Assembly: GCF_020687745.1 (NCBI RefSeq)
Contig: NZ_JAJEWK010000008.1
Coordinates: 62,001-126,000, forward strand
Direction of reading: 5' to 3'
Source: Chryseobacterium sp. MFBS3-17
GTDB lineage: Bacteria; Bacteroidota; Bacteroidia; Flavobacteriales; Weeksellaceae
Length of the DNA: 64,000 nucleotides
Shown here: positions 53,652 to 61,419 of the stretch, in pieces
Layout of the letters: the number at the start of each line of letters is the position of its first letter
Position numbering within the stretch: position 1 is the first letter of the stretch
Notes under the pieces: generated by a model
The model's input: only the letters and a program-made list of their open reading frames with translations
Told to the model about the DNA's origin: nothing
Database searches by the model: none
Program-made: the position numbers and the translations under genes

Positions 53652-55331
53652 CTATACCGTAGTTGCGGAATTCAGGATTTTTTCCAGAATACGGAGCGTA
53701 ATCATATACGTGGGTTTTACACCGGTAAGTCCCAGACCTCCCGAGGAAAGGGTAGATCCTGTTTCCAGTGGGTTATCTGAGGCGTAATAACCGTAGCAGA
53801 TAAACAAGTCCGGTGAAATATGATGTCTGATTTTGGAAGCCACCTGTATCGCTTTGTGATAATGAGCGCCTTCCATTTCCAGTCCTACAGCATTCCATGT
53901 GGTATTCATGAAATAACTCAGGATATCTTTGTTCTGAAGGGATGTGCCCAGTACCGTAATCATAGATCCTTCAAAAGCTTTAACTTCGTCATCTTCAAAA
54001 TCTTCCACTTTCAGAGCGTTTTCAAATACATAATTGTCGGCTGTTCCTTCAAAAATGTGTGATGTTGGAATCATGATGTCGCCTTTGGCGCCCGTAAGAA
54101 TTCCCGCTTTACCCATAATCGAAATGGATTTTACATGCATGGTATATATTTCCTGCTGATGCTCGTATGGCCTCAGTAATTCGTCCATAATTTCGAACGC
54201 CTGCTCCCCGAAGGCATAATCAAATACCAGAATTACGTCATCTCCTTTAAATTTAATGCTGGAAAAAGGTGTGTTTTTCAGGTTAATTTTGCTCAGGTCT
54301 ATTATCTGAACATCGATATTACTGCCACTGTCGTCGTTAATGTAAATCAGGCCCTGCTTCTCAGCGTGAGTCAGCACTTTTTCCTGCAGCGGTTTCTTGT
54401 TGCTGATTTCTTCGTACAGCGTATAATCTACTTCTTTGGTTGCTTTTTTGCCCACTGCATCATTTCCGAAAAGCATGTTCTTTACAGAATGCATATTGGC
54501 CGAAATAATGTGAAGGGGTCTTTTGTGCAAATCATTGGTTGCCAGAACCTCTTTTACCTTATTGGCCCAACGCTCCCCGAAAAGGTGATGTCCTACGCGC
54601 TCTCTCAGAATCGCACTGAAGTAAATTTCACGTTCGCGGACACCCGTAAGGTCGTCCAGGCTTACTTTGCCCAGTGAATAGATGATTTTAAACAGCCGGT
54701 CCGGATTCAGGTCATCTCCGAAGTTATTGTAAGCGTTCAGTACTTCATCAAATGTTCTTCCCAGCAGTGAAGAAAGGTGAATTAAAGCCACTTCTTTCTC
54801 TTTTCTGCTCAGTTTTTTGGCCCCGGTGGCCACTTCTTCAATCACCCGCCAGGTCCGGGTAGGCTTGTATTCTTCGTCTTTGCGGTAACCCAGCTCACGA
54901 ATTTTGTCTGCTTCTATGTACAGAAAGGTCAGGTGGGTCAGGATATCGTAAATCTCTGAGCGGCCCAGCAACACTTCAATATTCATCTGGTGCTCATCTA
55001 TCCGGTAGCAGTTTCTGCGGCGCTTTTTGGGAACAATGACTTCAAAACTTCCCTTTTCGAAGCCCTCATCAGAGGTCAGGTGTACAAATGCAGTACTTTC
55101 TATGCCTTCCGGCAGGCGGTCCAGTACGTACAGCAGACCGTCCAGTTCCACTTTGTTTCCTACAGACATGGATCCGTAGATTTCGGGAGAAATGGTCATC
55201 AGTAAAGTTCGTATGGATTCTCCGGAAACGCCGCCCGGTTTGAAAAAGCCCCTGTAGAAAAGGTGGCGCATAGTGACGTAAAGTCTTTCAATCGCTTCAG
55301 TGGTCTCGCGCGCTCTTAGGTTTGTTGCCAT
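53652..55331 (-). CDS. Unassigned protein with nucleoside-phosphorylase-like C-terminus
   Basis: This is a 559-aa cytoplasmic protein; I recall such proteins as DUF6909, without a known function. The first 260 residues are helical (RARETTEAIERLYVTMRHLFYRG; RRNCYRID). The last 160 carry three signatures of the PNP/MTAN nucleosidase fold in order: GKAGILTGAKGDIMIP (residues 407-422), EMEG in VGLEMEGAHYHKA (485-488), and SD in YGYYASDNP (518-519), which match the glycine loop, the ribose-binding Glu pair and the catalytic Asp. A nucleotide- or nucleoside-cleaving role is inferred. It is divergent from glutamine synthetase. Confidence 0.75.
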   Translation of the reverse strand: MATNLRARETTEAIERLYVTMRHLFYRGFFKPGGVSGESIRTLLMTISPEIYGSMSVGNKVELDGLLYVLDRLPEGIESTAFVHLTSDEGFEKGSFEVIVPKKRRRNCYRIDEHQMNIEVLLGRSEIYDILTHLTFLYIEADKIRELGYRKDEEYKPTRTWRVIEEVATGAKKLSRKEKEVALIHLSSLLGRTFDEVLNAYNNFGDDLNPDRLFKIIYSLGKVSLDDLTGVREREIYFSAILRERVGHHLFGERWANKVKEVLATNDLHKRPLHIISANMHSVKNMLFGNDAVGKKATKEVDYTLYEEISNKKPLQEKVLTHAEKQGLIYINDDSGSNIDVQIIDLSKINLKNTPFSSIKFKGDDVILVFDYAFGEQAFEIMDELLRPYEHQQEIYTMHVKSISIMGKAGILTGAKGDIMIPTSHIFEGTADNYVFENALKVEDFEDDEVKAFEGSMITVLGTSLQNKDILSYFMNTTWNAVGLEMEGAHYHKAIQVASKIRHHISPDLFICYGYYASDNPLETGSTLSSGGLGLTGVKPTYMITLRILEKILNSATTV

Positions 55332-55372
55332 AAAATTATATTGGATTTAGGTTATTTATAATTAATGACGCA

Positions 55373-55380
55373 CAAAGATA
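55373..55380 (-). promoter_or_regulatory. TAnnTTTG -7 element of the divergent gene
   Basis: TATCTTTG on the minus strand lies 41 bases before the 559-aa gene. No -33 TTTG was seen. Confidence 0.45.
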
Positions 55381-55449
55381 ACGATTTATAATAAAATATG
55401 AATTATTGTATTTCCGGTGAAAATAACTGCAAATAATAATTGTTATTTG

Positions 55450-55480
55450 ATATACCCTATTATTTTGCATAGGGTGATAT
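55450..55480. promoter_or_regulatory. Dyad in the shared glutamine synthetase upstream region
   Basis: ACCCTAT and ATAGGGT form a perfect 7-bp inverted repeat with an 8-base spacer (TATTTTGC); the arms extend imperfectly as ATAT on both sides. It lies between the two divergent genes, about 110 bases from glnN. It is a plausible operator for a dimeric regulator. Confidence 0.5.
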
Positions 55481-55555
55481 GGTTTTTTGAAAAAAAATTG
55501 AGTCCACCCCCTTAAGAAATATGATAATTTTAAATAAAGTGATAAAAAAAGTATT

Positions 55556-55563
55556 TACATTTG
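55556..55563 (+). promoter_or_regulatory. TAnnTTTG -7 element of glutamine synthetase
   Basis: TACATTTG lies 27 bases before the ATG at 55591. It overlaps the upstream in-frame TTG, which supports the later start. Confidence 0.55.
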
Positions 55564-55590
55564 CAGAATAAAATTAAATACTCAGAAGTT

Positions 55591-57792
55591 ATGTCCACTT
55601 TAAGATTCAATGCGCTAAAGGAATTGCCTTTCAGAAATTACCGGAAAGACAACTTCGTAGAAGTACCGAAAAAACTCTCAGAATTATTTTGTGAGAATGT
55701 TTTTTCAGAAGAAACCATGCGTTCCTATCTCACCAAGGAAGCATTCACGTCCATTCAGGATGCCATTAAGAGAGGTTCTAAGACGCCGCGGAATATTGCA
55801 GATCAGATTGCCGTAGCCATGAAAGACTGGGCATTGTCCAAAGGCGCTACGCACTACACACACTGGTTTCAGCCCCTCACGGGTTCTACTGCAGAAAAGC
55901 ATGACAGCTTCTTTACTCCGTTTGAGAGTGATCGTGCTATTGAGCGGTTCAACGGGAGTATGCTCATTCAGCAGGAGCCGGATGCTTCTTCATTCCCAAA
56001 CGGCGGAATACGAAATACCTTTGAGGCGCGCGGATATACGGCCTGGGATCCTACTTCGCCTGCTTTTATCATTGGCACCACGCTGTGTATTCCGTCTATT
56101 TTCATATCATATACCGGCGAAACACTGGATTATAAAACACCATTGCTGAGAGCGCTCAATGCCGTAGATATGGCGGCAACTGATGTTTGTAAGTCTTATT
56201 TTGATAAGAACGTGACCAAAGTAACGGCCACACTGGGCTGGGAGCAGGAGTATTTTCTGGTAGACAGTGCTTTGTATCAATCACGTCCCGATCTGGTATT
56301 CACCGGAAAAACTTTACTGGGGCATTCGCCGGCAAAAGGCCAGCAACTGGATGATCATTATTTCGGGTCCATCCCCACCAGAATCCTTAACTTTATGAAG
56401 GAACTGGAGATAGAATGTATGAAACTGGGCATCCCGGTGACTACACGGCATAACGAAGTTGCGCCCAATCAGTTTGAACTGGCACCGATGTTTGAAGAAA
56501 CCAATGTGGCCGTGGATCACAATTCCCTGCTTATGGATATTATGGCAAGAGTTGCGCACAAACATCATTTTCATATTCTTTTCCACGAAAAACCCTTCAA
56601 AGGGGTCAACGGAAGTGGCAAACACAATAACTGGTCTCTGGCGACCGATACCGGCGAGAACCTGCTGAGTCCCGGCAAAAACCCAAAGAAAAATCTTCAG
56701 TTTCTTACTTTCTTTGTCAATACCCTGAAAGCGGTTCATGACTATTCTGATTTGCTGAGGGCAAGCATTGCCTCGGCCAGCAATGATCACCGTCTGGGAG
56801 CCAATGAGGCGCCGCCGGCCATTATTTCAGCTTTCATAGGCAGCCAGTTGTTTGGCGTGCTGGAAGAACTGGAAAAGGTGAGTGACGGCAAACTGTCTCC
56901 CGAAGAGAAAACCGATCTGAAACTCAATGTAGTGGGTAAAATTCCTGAAATCCTGCTCGATAATACAGACCGAAACCGGACCTCGCCTTTCGCTTTCACC
57001 GGAAATAAATTTGAATTCCGCGCGGTGGGGTCTTCTGCGAACTGTGCCGAACCTATGACGGTTCTGAACGCGATTGTAGCCAAACAGCTTCAGGTATTTA
57101 AAAAACAGGTAGACCAGTTGATTGAAAGTAAAAGCCTGAAAAAAGATGAAGCGATTTTCAATACCCTGCGCGAATACATCAAGGATTGTAAAAATATCAT
57201 GTTTGAAGGAGACGGCTATTCCGGAGACTGGGAGAAACTGGCAAAAAAACGCGGCTTAAATAACCTGAAAACGACCCCTGAAGCTCTGAAACAAGAGTTA
57301 AATCCTAAGTTTATTGCTTTGTTTGAAGAGCTGGGCATCTTTAATCACCGGGAGTTTGAGGCCAGAAATGAAATCAAGCTGGAGAAATATTCTGCCGTGG
57401 TGGATATAGAAGCAAAGGTACTGTCAGATATTGCCAGAAATCACATCATTCCTGCGGCATTGTATTATCAGAACCGGGTCATTGAGAATGTAAAAGGACT
57501 GAAAGAAATTTTTGGCGACCAGGAATATCAGGTATATGCGAAAGAACAAATTGAGCTGATTAAAAATATTTCTGAAAACATTACCGGAATCAAAACGGGA
57601 GTAGATGAATTGATTTTGGCCAAAGATAAAGCCGCAGCTGCACCCGGAAGCCAGAAACAGGCAGAACTGTACTGTAATGAGGTGATTCCGAGGTTTAATA
57701 AAATCAGAGAGGCCAGTGATGAGTTGGAGATGATGGTGGATGATGAATTATGGCCCATGACCAAATACCGGGAATTGCTGTTTACACGTTAA
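55591..57792 (+). CDS. glnN: Type III glutamine synthetase
   Basis: This ATP-dependent enzyme condenses glutamate and ammonia. The 733-aa length and blocks identify the GSIII class: RHNEVAPNQFELAPMFEETN, NGSGKHNNWSL, ASNDHRLGANEAPPAIISAF, NRTSPFAFTGNKFEFRAVGSS. The C-terminal third is a helical region specific to GSIII. I chose ATG 55591 (MSTLRFNALKELPFRNY), not the TTG ten codons earlier, which lies on the promoter. It is monocistronic, with a strong terminator. Works with GdhA at 11.5-12.8 kb; no glutamate synthase is seen. Confidence 0.96.
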   Translation: MSTLRFNALKELPFRNYRKDNFVEVPKKLSELFCENVFSEETMRSYLTKEAFTSIQDAIKRGSKTPRNIADQIAVAMKDWALSKGATHYTHWFQPLTGSTAEKHDSFFTPFESDRAIERFNGSMLIQQEPDASSFPNGGIRNTFEARGYTAWDPTSPAFIIGTTLCIPSIFISYTGETLDYKTPLLRALNAVDMAATDVCKSYFDKNVTKVTATLGWEQEYFLVDSALYQSRPDLVFTGKTLLGHSPAKGQQLDDHYFGSIPTRILNFMKELEIECMKLGIPVTTRHNEVAPNQFELAPMFEETNVAVDHNSLLMDIMARVAHKHHFHILFHEKPFKGVNGSGKHNNWSLATDTGENLLSPGKNPKKNLQFLTFFVNTLKAVHDYSDLLRASIASASNDHRLGANEAPPAIISAFIGSQLFGVLEELEKVSDGKLSPEEKTDLKLNVVGKIPEILLDNTDRNRTSPFAFTGNKFEFRAVGSSANCAEPMTVLNAIVAKQLQVFKKQVDQLIESKSLKKDEAIFNTLREYIKDCKNIMFEGDGYSGDWEKLAKKRGLNNLKTTPEALKQELNPKFIALFEELGIFNHREFEARNEIKLEKYSAVVDIEAKVLSDIARNHIIPAALYYQNRVIENVKGLKEIFGDQEYQVYAKEQIELIKNISENITGIKTGVDELILAKDKAAAAPGSQKQAELYCNEVIPRFNKIREASDELEMMVDDELWPMTKYRELLFTR

Positions 57793-57827
57793 CAGTTCCT
57801 TCAAAAATAAATCCCGCTTCGCGGACT

Positions 57828-57864
57828 GCCCCAAAAAAGTCAGATACTTTTTTGGGGCTTTTTA
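57828..57864 (+). terminator. Intrinsic terminator of glutamine synthetase
   Basis: GCCCCAAAAAAGT pairs perfectly with ACTTTTTTGGGGC around CAGAT, followed by five T. Confidence 0.92.
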
Positions 57865-58169
57865 TTATTTGTTAAAACGTATAAATAATTGTTTATCAGT
57901 AATTTAATGAAGTGGTTTTAAGGATTGTTTAACAAGAGAGGCGCAGTTTCCTCAGCACGGAGTTGTTTACAGAATTACGCATAAATCTTATAGCATACGC
58001 AGATTTACGAATGAAAATGTTAACAATTCTTAAATAGAAATACAGCGCAAGCCCTTATTTTCAGTGCTTTCGCAAGTGATTTTCTTTAACAAACCAAAAA
58101 ATACTGTTAAACTCTGTTAAAATTATTTCATGAGGTGGCTTCCACAGCAGCTATTGGAGCTGTTTTCTC
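57865..58169. other. Gene-free leader region with recurrent TGTTAA/TTAACA sites
   Basis: No gene is supported in this 305-base AT-rich stretch. It contains TGTTAAA (57870), the palindrome TTGTTTAACAA (57925-57935), TGTTAACA (58018-58025), TTAACAAA (58086), and two TGTTAAA direct repeats 10 bases apart (58104 and 58114). A weak GTG-initiated extension of the downstream gene starts at 58135 but lacks family support. Confidence 0.5.
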
Positions 58170-58208
58170 TAATTTTGCCATGCATTTGAGTGATAATGTT
58201 GTAACATT
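58170..58208 (+). promoter_or_regulatory. NlpC/P60 promoter with downstream palindrome
   Basis: TAATTTTG (58170-58177) is a -7 element 53 bases before the start codon. AATGTT-GT-AACATT at 58195-58208 is a perfect 6-bp inverted repeat lying just after the expected transcription start, where a repressor could act. Confidence 0.5.
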
Positions 58209-58230
58209 TAACTCAATAAATATAAAATTT

Positions 58231-58935
58231 ATGAAGAAAAACGCACTTTTATATTTAACGCTGATCATTTCAATATTCTCCCTGCAATCATGCGTTACCA
58301 ATTACGTTGTGGCAGAGCCTTCACTATACAATAAAGAATACAAATCCAATACCAAAGCATCACTGGCCGAACTTAAAAGGCTGGAACAGAATAAACAAAC
58401 GCTTGTAAACAGTTTTGCGGCAGAGAAAACTGCGAAAATGGCTGCCGTAAATAATCTGGAGAAAAAGGCTGAAATAGCCAGAGCCATTAAACTTACCAAA
58501 ACTATTGATAATATTCTGGAAGAAGCAGCAACCTATCTGGGTGTGCCTTACAGATATGGCGGAATGACCAGAAGCGGCATAGACTGTTCTGCTTTTGTTC
58601 TTTCGGTATTTGGTGCCGCTGCAGGGGTACAACTACCTCGGGTAGCAGCATCTCAGGCCAATGAAGGTGAACGTGTAGAAAAAACCGAACTGCAGAAAGG
58701 AGATCTGGTGTTCTTCTCACAAGGCAGAGGTCGCATTTCACATGTAGGAATTGTAGATTCTGTAGATGAAAACGGTGAGGTAAAGTTCATCCATGCGGCA
58801 ACTTCCAGAGGTGTGATGAAATCCTCTCTGAACGACCGCTACTGGGGTCCGAGATACCGTTTCGCAAAAAGAATCCTGACCACAGATTACGTGGCGAATC
58901 TGGAAAATGAAAACCTGGCCAGCAAAATGAATTAA
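58231..58935 (+). CDS. NlpC/P60 family lipoprotein
   Basis: This is a 234-aa lipoprotein endopeptidase acting on peptidoglycan stem peptides. The lipobox is SIFSLQSC (Cys about residue 20). A Lys/Ala/Glu-rich coiled coil (about 50-90) precedes the NlpC/P60 domain. The catalytic Cys is in GIDCSAFV, the His in RISHVGIVDS, and the third polar residue in FIHAATSRGV. I chose ATG 58231 (MKKNALLYL) as the signal start; the longer frame from GTG 58135 runs through the promoter. It has a terminator of its own. Confidence 0.93.
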   Translation: MKKNALLYLTLIISIFSLQSCVTNYVVAEPSLYNKEYKSNTKASLAELKRLEQNKQTLVNSFAAEKTAKMAAVNNLEKKAEIARAIKLTKTIDNILEEAATYLGVPYRYGGMTRSGIDCSAFVLSVFGAAAGVQLPRVAASQANEGERVEKTELQKGDLVFFSQGRGRISHVGIVDSVDENGEVKFIHAATSRGVMKSSLNDRYWGPRYRFAKRILTTDYVANLENENLASKMN

Positions 58936-58955
58936 TTGATACGCATATATTGCAG

Positions 58956-58987
58956 AAAGCCTTCGCACAAGCGGAGGCTTTTTTTTT
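58956..58987 (+). terminator. Intrinsic terminator after the NlpC/P60 gene
   Basis: AAAGCCTTCGC pairs with GCGGAGGCTTT (one mismatch) around a 4-base loop, followed by a run of T. Confidence 0.88.
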
Positions 58988-59019
58988 GGTGGTCATGAAG
59001 TGGGTTTCGGTACTGAATC

Positions 59020-59526
59020 CTATTGTGTTTCACCAGATGCTCTGTAGTTGATTAAGGCCATATAGTCAATGAGAAACGGCCAAAGTTCCATATGCTGCGT
59101 ACCGGGAAGGAGTGGTTTCACGGTGGTTTGCTGAAGTTGTTCCTCATCCGGCGTCTGAAAGGCCGCATCATAGTAAAGCGGAAAGCAGTAATTATTGCGG
59201 CTGATCATCACCGTTTTGTAATCGTCCTTGTCATTGCCGTCCCGGTAGTGCCCGATGGCAAAGATCACTTCGATGGTTTCTTTCTGAGGAACAGCACTGA
59301 GCAAAGTATTGGTGTCCTGAATGCGGATGCAATCCGTAAATTCTTCGTATTGAATCACCCGGTAGTCGTAGCTTCCGGAAGTGTTTTTGACGAGTTTGAG
59401 CGTCATTTTGGACCCCAGTCCGAAAGCCATAGCATTGGCCACGGTGTCAGCAGGTGATTGTGCAGTGAGTTTTGGGGTGCCGGCGCAAAACAGTACAAAG
59501 GCCAGCAGGCAGGGTAAGATATTCAT
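59020..59526 (-). CDS. Small secreted hypothetical protein
   Basis: This 168-aa exported protein has a signal peptide MNILPCLLAFVLFCAGTPKLTAQ. The mature part is a mixed alpha/beta polar sequence with two Cys (FTDCIRI, NNYCFPLYYD). I do not recognise the family. I chose ATG 59526; the in-frame ATG six codons upstream adds MIRFTP before the signal. It is convergent with the NlpC/P60 gene and 80 bases after a broken small gene on the same strand. Confidence 0.65.
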   Translation of the reverse strand: MNILPCLLAFVLFCAGTPKLTAQSPADTVANAMAFGLGSKMTLKLVKNTSGSYDYRVIQYEEFTDCIRIQDTNTLLSAVPQKETIEVIFAIGHYRDGNDKDDYKTVMISRNNYCFPLYYDAAFQTPDEEQLQQTTVKPLLPGTQHMELWPFLIDYMALINYRASGETQ

Positions 59527-59606
59527 GGGTGTAAATCTGATCAATATTCAAACGGAAGGTTTCAGGGATTGTTGTGGTTTCAGAATCGTTATCCGTACAG
59601 TGCATT

Positions 59607-59894
59607 CTATTCCAGATCGATTTCCTGACCGGAGATTCCGTTTAAATCCATGATGGAAAACAGGGTTTCTTCGGTTTGTTTACAGAGCCGTACCAGTTTC
59701 TGGATAGTCGGATCTTCTACATCCTCCAAATGCGCCAGTGAAAAACGGTACGTATCTCCTCTTTAGAAAGCGTCTTCCAGATGGCTCATTTCGCCCGTCA
59801 TGGCCAGGTTAATGATGTGCTCAAAAATGGTATGCCGTACGGATATAAGGCTGTTCAGGGTGTCTGTAATCTCCTGGCGGTTTAGTTTTTTCAT
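59607..59894 (-). pseudogene. Broken small gene (95 codons interrupted by TAA)
   Basis: From ATG 59894 the frame reads 43 codons (MKKLNRQEITDTLNSLISVR ... MSHLEDAF), meets TAA at 59763-59765, then continues in the same frame for 51 codons to TAG (AHLEDVEDPTIQKLVRLCKQ ... GQEIDLE). Reading one base shifted around the stop gives SKEEIRTVF, which joins both halves naturally. So the simplest origin is two compensating one-base indels: an extra T in GCTTTCT and a missing T in the TTTTT run about 28 bases later. The product would be a small acidic helical protein. Unknown family. A -7 element lies upstream. True pseudogene versus sequencing error is open. Confidence 0.65.
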
Positions 59895-59933
59895 CGGTAT
59901 ATTTTCTGTGAATCAGGCCGTAGCCTGCATCTT

Positions 59934-59941
59934 CAAAAATA
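59934..59941 (-). promoter_or_regulatory. TAnnTTTG -7 element of the broken small gene
   Basis: TATTTTTG on the minus strand lies 39 bases before ATG 59894. Confidence 0.4.
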
Positions 59942-60020
59942 GTAAATAGTTTGTTTCATATGCAGATTAATGATAATTTGTTGTCAGTTTTTGCATGAGG
60001 CGGGTGAAATTACTCCCTGG

Positions 60021-60124
60021 CGTCAACATAGCCCTGATCTGAGCGGCTACCCCGCACAGGATTCCCACGGTTTTAACCGTGGGAATCCTGGAGGAGTAAT
60101 AGCGGAGAGCAGGTGAGTCCCGCC
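60021..60124 (-). repeat. Short intergenic repeat element, copy B
   Basis: Read on the minus strand it matches copy A (10731-10818) at both ends (GCTCTCCGCTATTACTCCTC and GGGGTAGCCGCT). Its centre is a perfect 15-bp inverted repeat with a two-base loop: AGGATTCCCACGGTT at 60058-60072 and AACCGTGGGAATCCT at 60075-60089. It lies downstream of rodA in gene-free DNA. The centre shares no sequence with copy A, only the hairpin shape. Confidence 0.7.
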
Positions 60125-60189
60125 GGTTGAAGCGGCACACGAGGTGCTCCTTATTCTGCATCAAAGTGGTGAAACAAACAGGTATAATC

Positions 60190-61419
60190 TTATACCAGGG
60201 AATTCTTGTCTGCGTAGTTCAGTTTGAAGAAGATAAAGGTCATGATGGAAAATGCCAGCAGCGAACTCCCGCCATAACTGAAGTACGGAAGCGGGATGCC
60301 CACCGTAGGAAACAGTCCCATCACCATACCGATGTTGATGGAAAAGTGCATCAGCAGGACCGACGCAAAACTGTATCCGAAAACGCGGTTAAACTGCGAT
60401 TTTTGCTTTTCTGCCAGGTAATAAATACGCCCGATGTACAGGGCATAAGCAAGAATGAGCAGGGTGCTGCCCACAAAGCCCCATTCTTCTCCCACGGTAC
60501 AGAAGATATAATCGGTTTCCTGCTCAGGTACAAATTTTCCCTGGGTTACAGAGCCTTGTTTGTACCCTTTACCGGTCAGTCCGCCGGAGCCGATGGCTGT
60601 TTTGGAATACAAAAGATTATAACCGGAAGTGTCGCGGAATGCTTTTTCACCTTTGTAAAGTACCTCAATCCGTTCGCGCTGATGCTTGGGAAGTTTCTCC
60701 AGCACCGCCGGTGTGGCAAAGGAAATGGCACTGAGAATTGCCAAAACACCCACGACAGATGCAATGCTGAATATATTCCAGTTTATTTTTCTGAAGTTAA
60801 ACAACAGATATAGCGCGGTGAGGGCCAAAAGCGCGAGCACCACATAGAGCGGATCTACCGCTATGGATACCAGAAATACGGCGGCCAGAATAAAGCCTAC
60901 GCCAAAGAACCAGCCGGAGAGGCCTTCCCGGAACAAAGCAATAAAGAAAGCGGTAAAAACCAGTACCGAACCCACATCCGGAATGGCCAGCACAACCGTA
61001 GCCGGTACTGCAATAATGGCAATGGCGGTAAGCAGGGATCTGCGGTTCTGAATATTAAAATCCGGGCCGGATACATAATTGGCCAGCATGAGTGCTGTGC
61101 CTATTTTTGCGAATTCTACCGGCTGCATGGTAAATCCACCGAACTTGTACCAGTTTTTCTGCCCCAGAATTTCGGTGCCGAAAGGGAAGAGCCCGATGAG
61201 CAACAGCACGCCGAGTATGTAGAAAATACCGGCCATATTTTCAAACAGCTTGGAGCGGGAAAGAAAGATGACGATTCCGGCTATGCAGGAAATGATGAAG
61301 AAAATAAGTTGTTTTTTGCCCAGACCTTCGTCCACGCTGAAAATATTGGCGATGGCAAAGAGGCATATTAAAAAATAAAGCCCGAGCCCGAATTTATCCA
61401 GTCCTTCTGTCCACTTCAT
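60190..61419 (-). CDS. rodA: Rod shape-determining protein RodA
   Basis: RodA is the SEDS glycosyltransferase that polymerises glycan with PBP2 during elongation. The 409-aa protein has about ten helices. The SEDS motifs are GQKNWYKFGGFTMQPVEFAKIG, GSGGLTGKGYKQGSVTQGKFVPEQETDYIFCTVGEEWGF (with the catalytic Asp of TDYIF), and VGIPLPYFSYGGSSL. It overlaps mrdA by ATGA and is the last gene of the mreC-mreD-mrdA-rodA set. Confidence 0.96.
   Translation of the reverse strand: MKWTEGLDKFGLGLYFLICLFAIANIFSVDEGLGKKQLIFFIISCIAGIVIFLSRSKLFENMAGIFYILGVLLLIGLFPFGTEILGQKNWYKFGGFTMQPVEFAKIGTALMLANYVSGPDFNIQNRRSLLTAIAIIAVPATVVLAIPDVGSVLVFTAFFIALFREGLSGWFFGVGFILAAVFLVSIAVDPLYVVLALLALTALYLLFNFRKINWNIFSIASVVGVLAILSAISFATPAVLEKLPKHQRERIEVLYKGEKAFRDTSGYNLLYSKTAIGSGGLTGKGYKQGSVTQGKFVPEQETDYIFCTVGEEWGFVGSTLLILAYALYIGRIYYLAEKQKSQFNRVFGYSFASVLLMHFSINIGMVMGLFPTVGIPLPYFSYGGSSLLAFSIMTFIFFKLNYADKNSLV

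Noticed and set aside
60127-60813. Plus-strand open frame of 228 codons opposite rodA
   Set aside because: Composition is that of reverse-complemented membrane helices; RodA motifs on the minus strand are complete.
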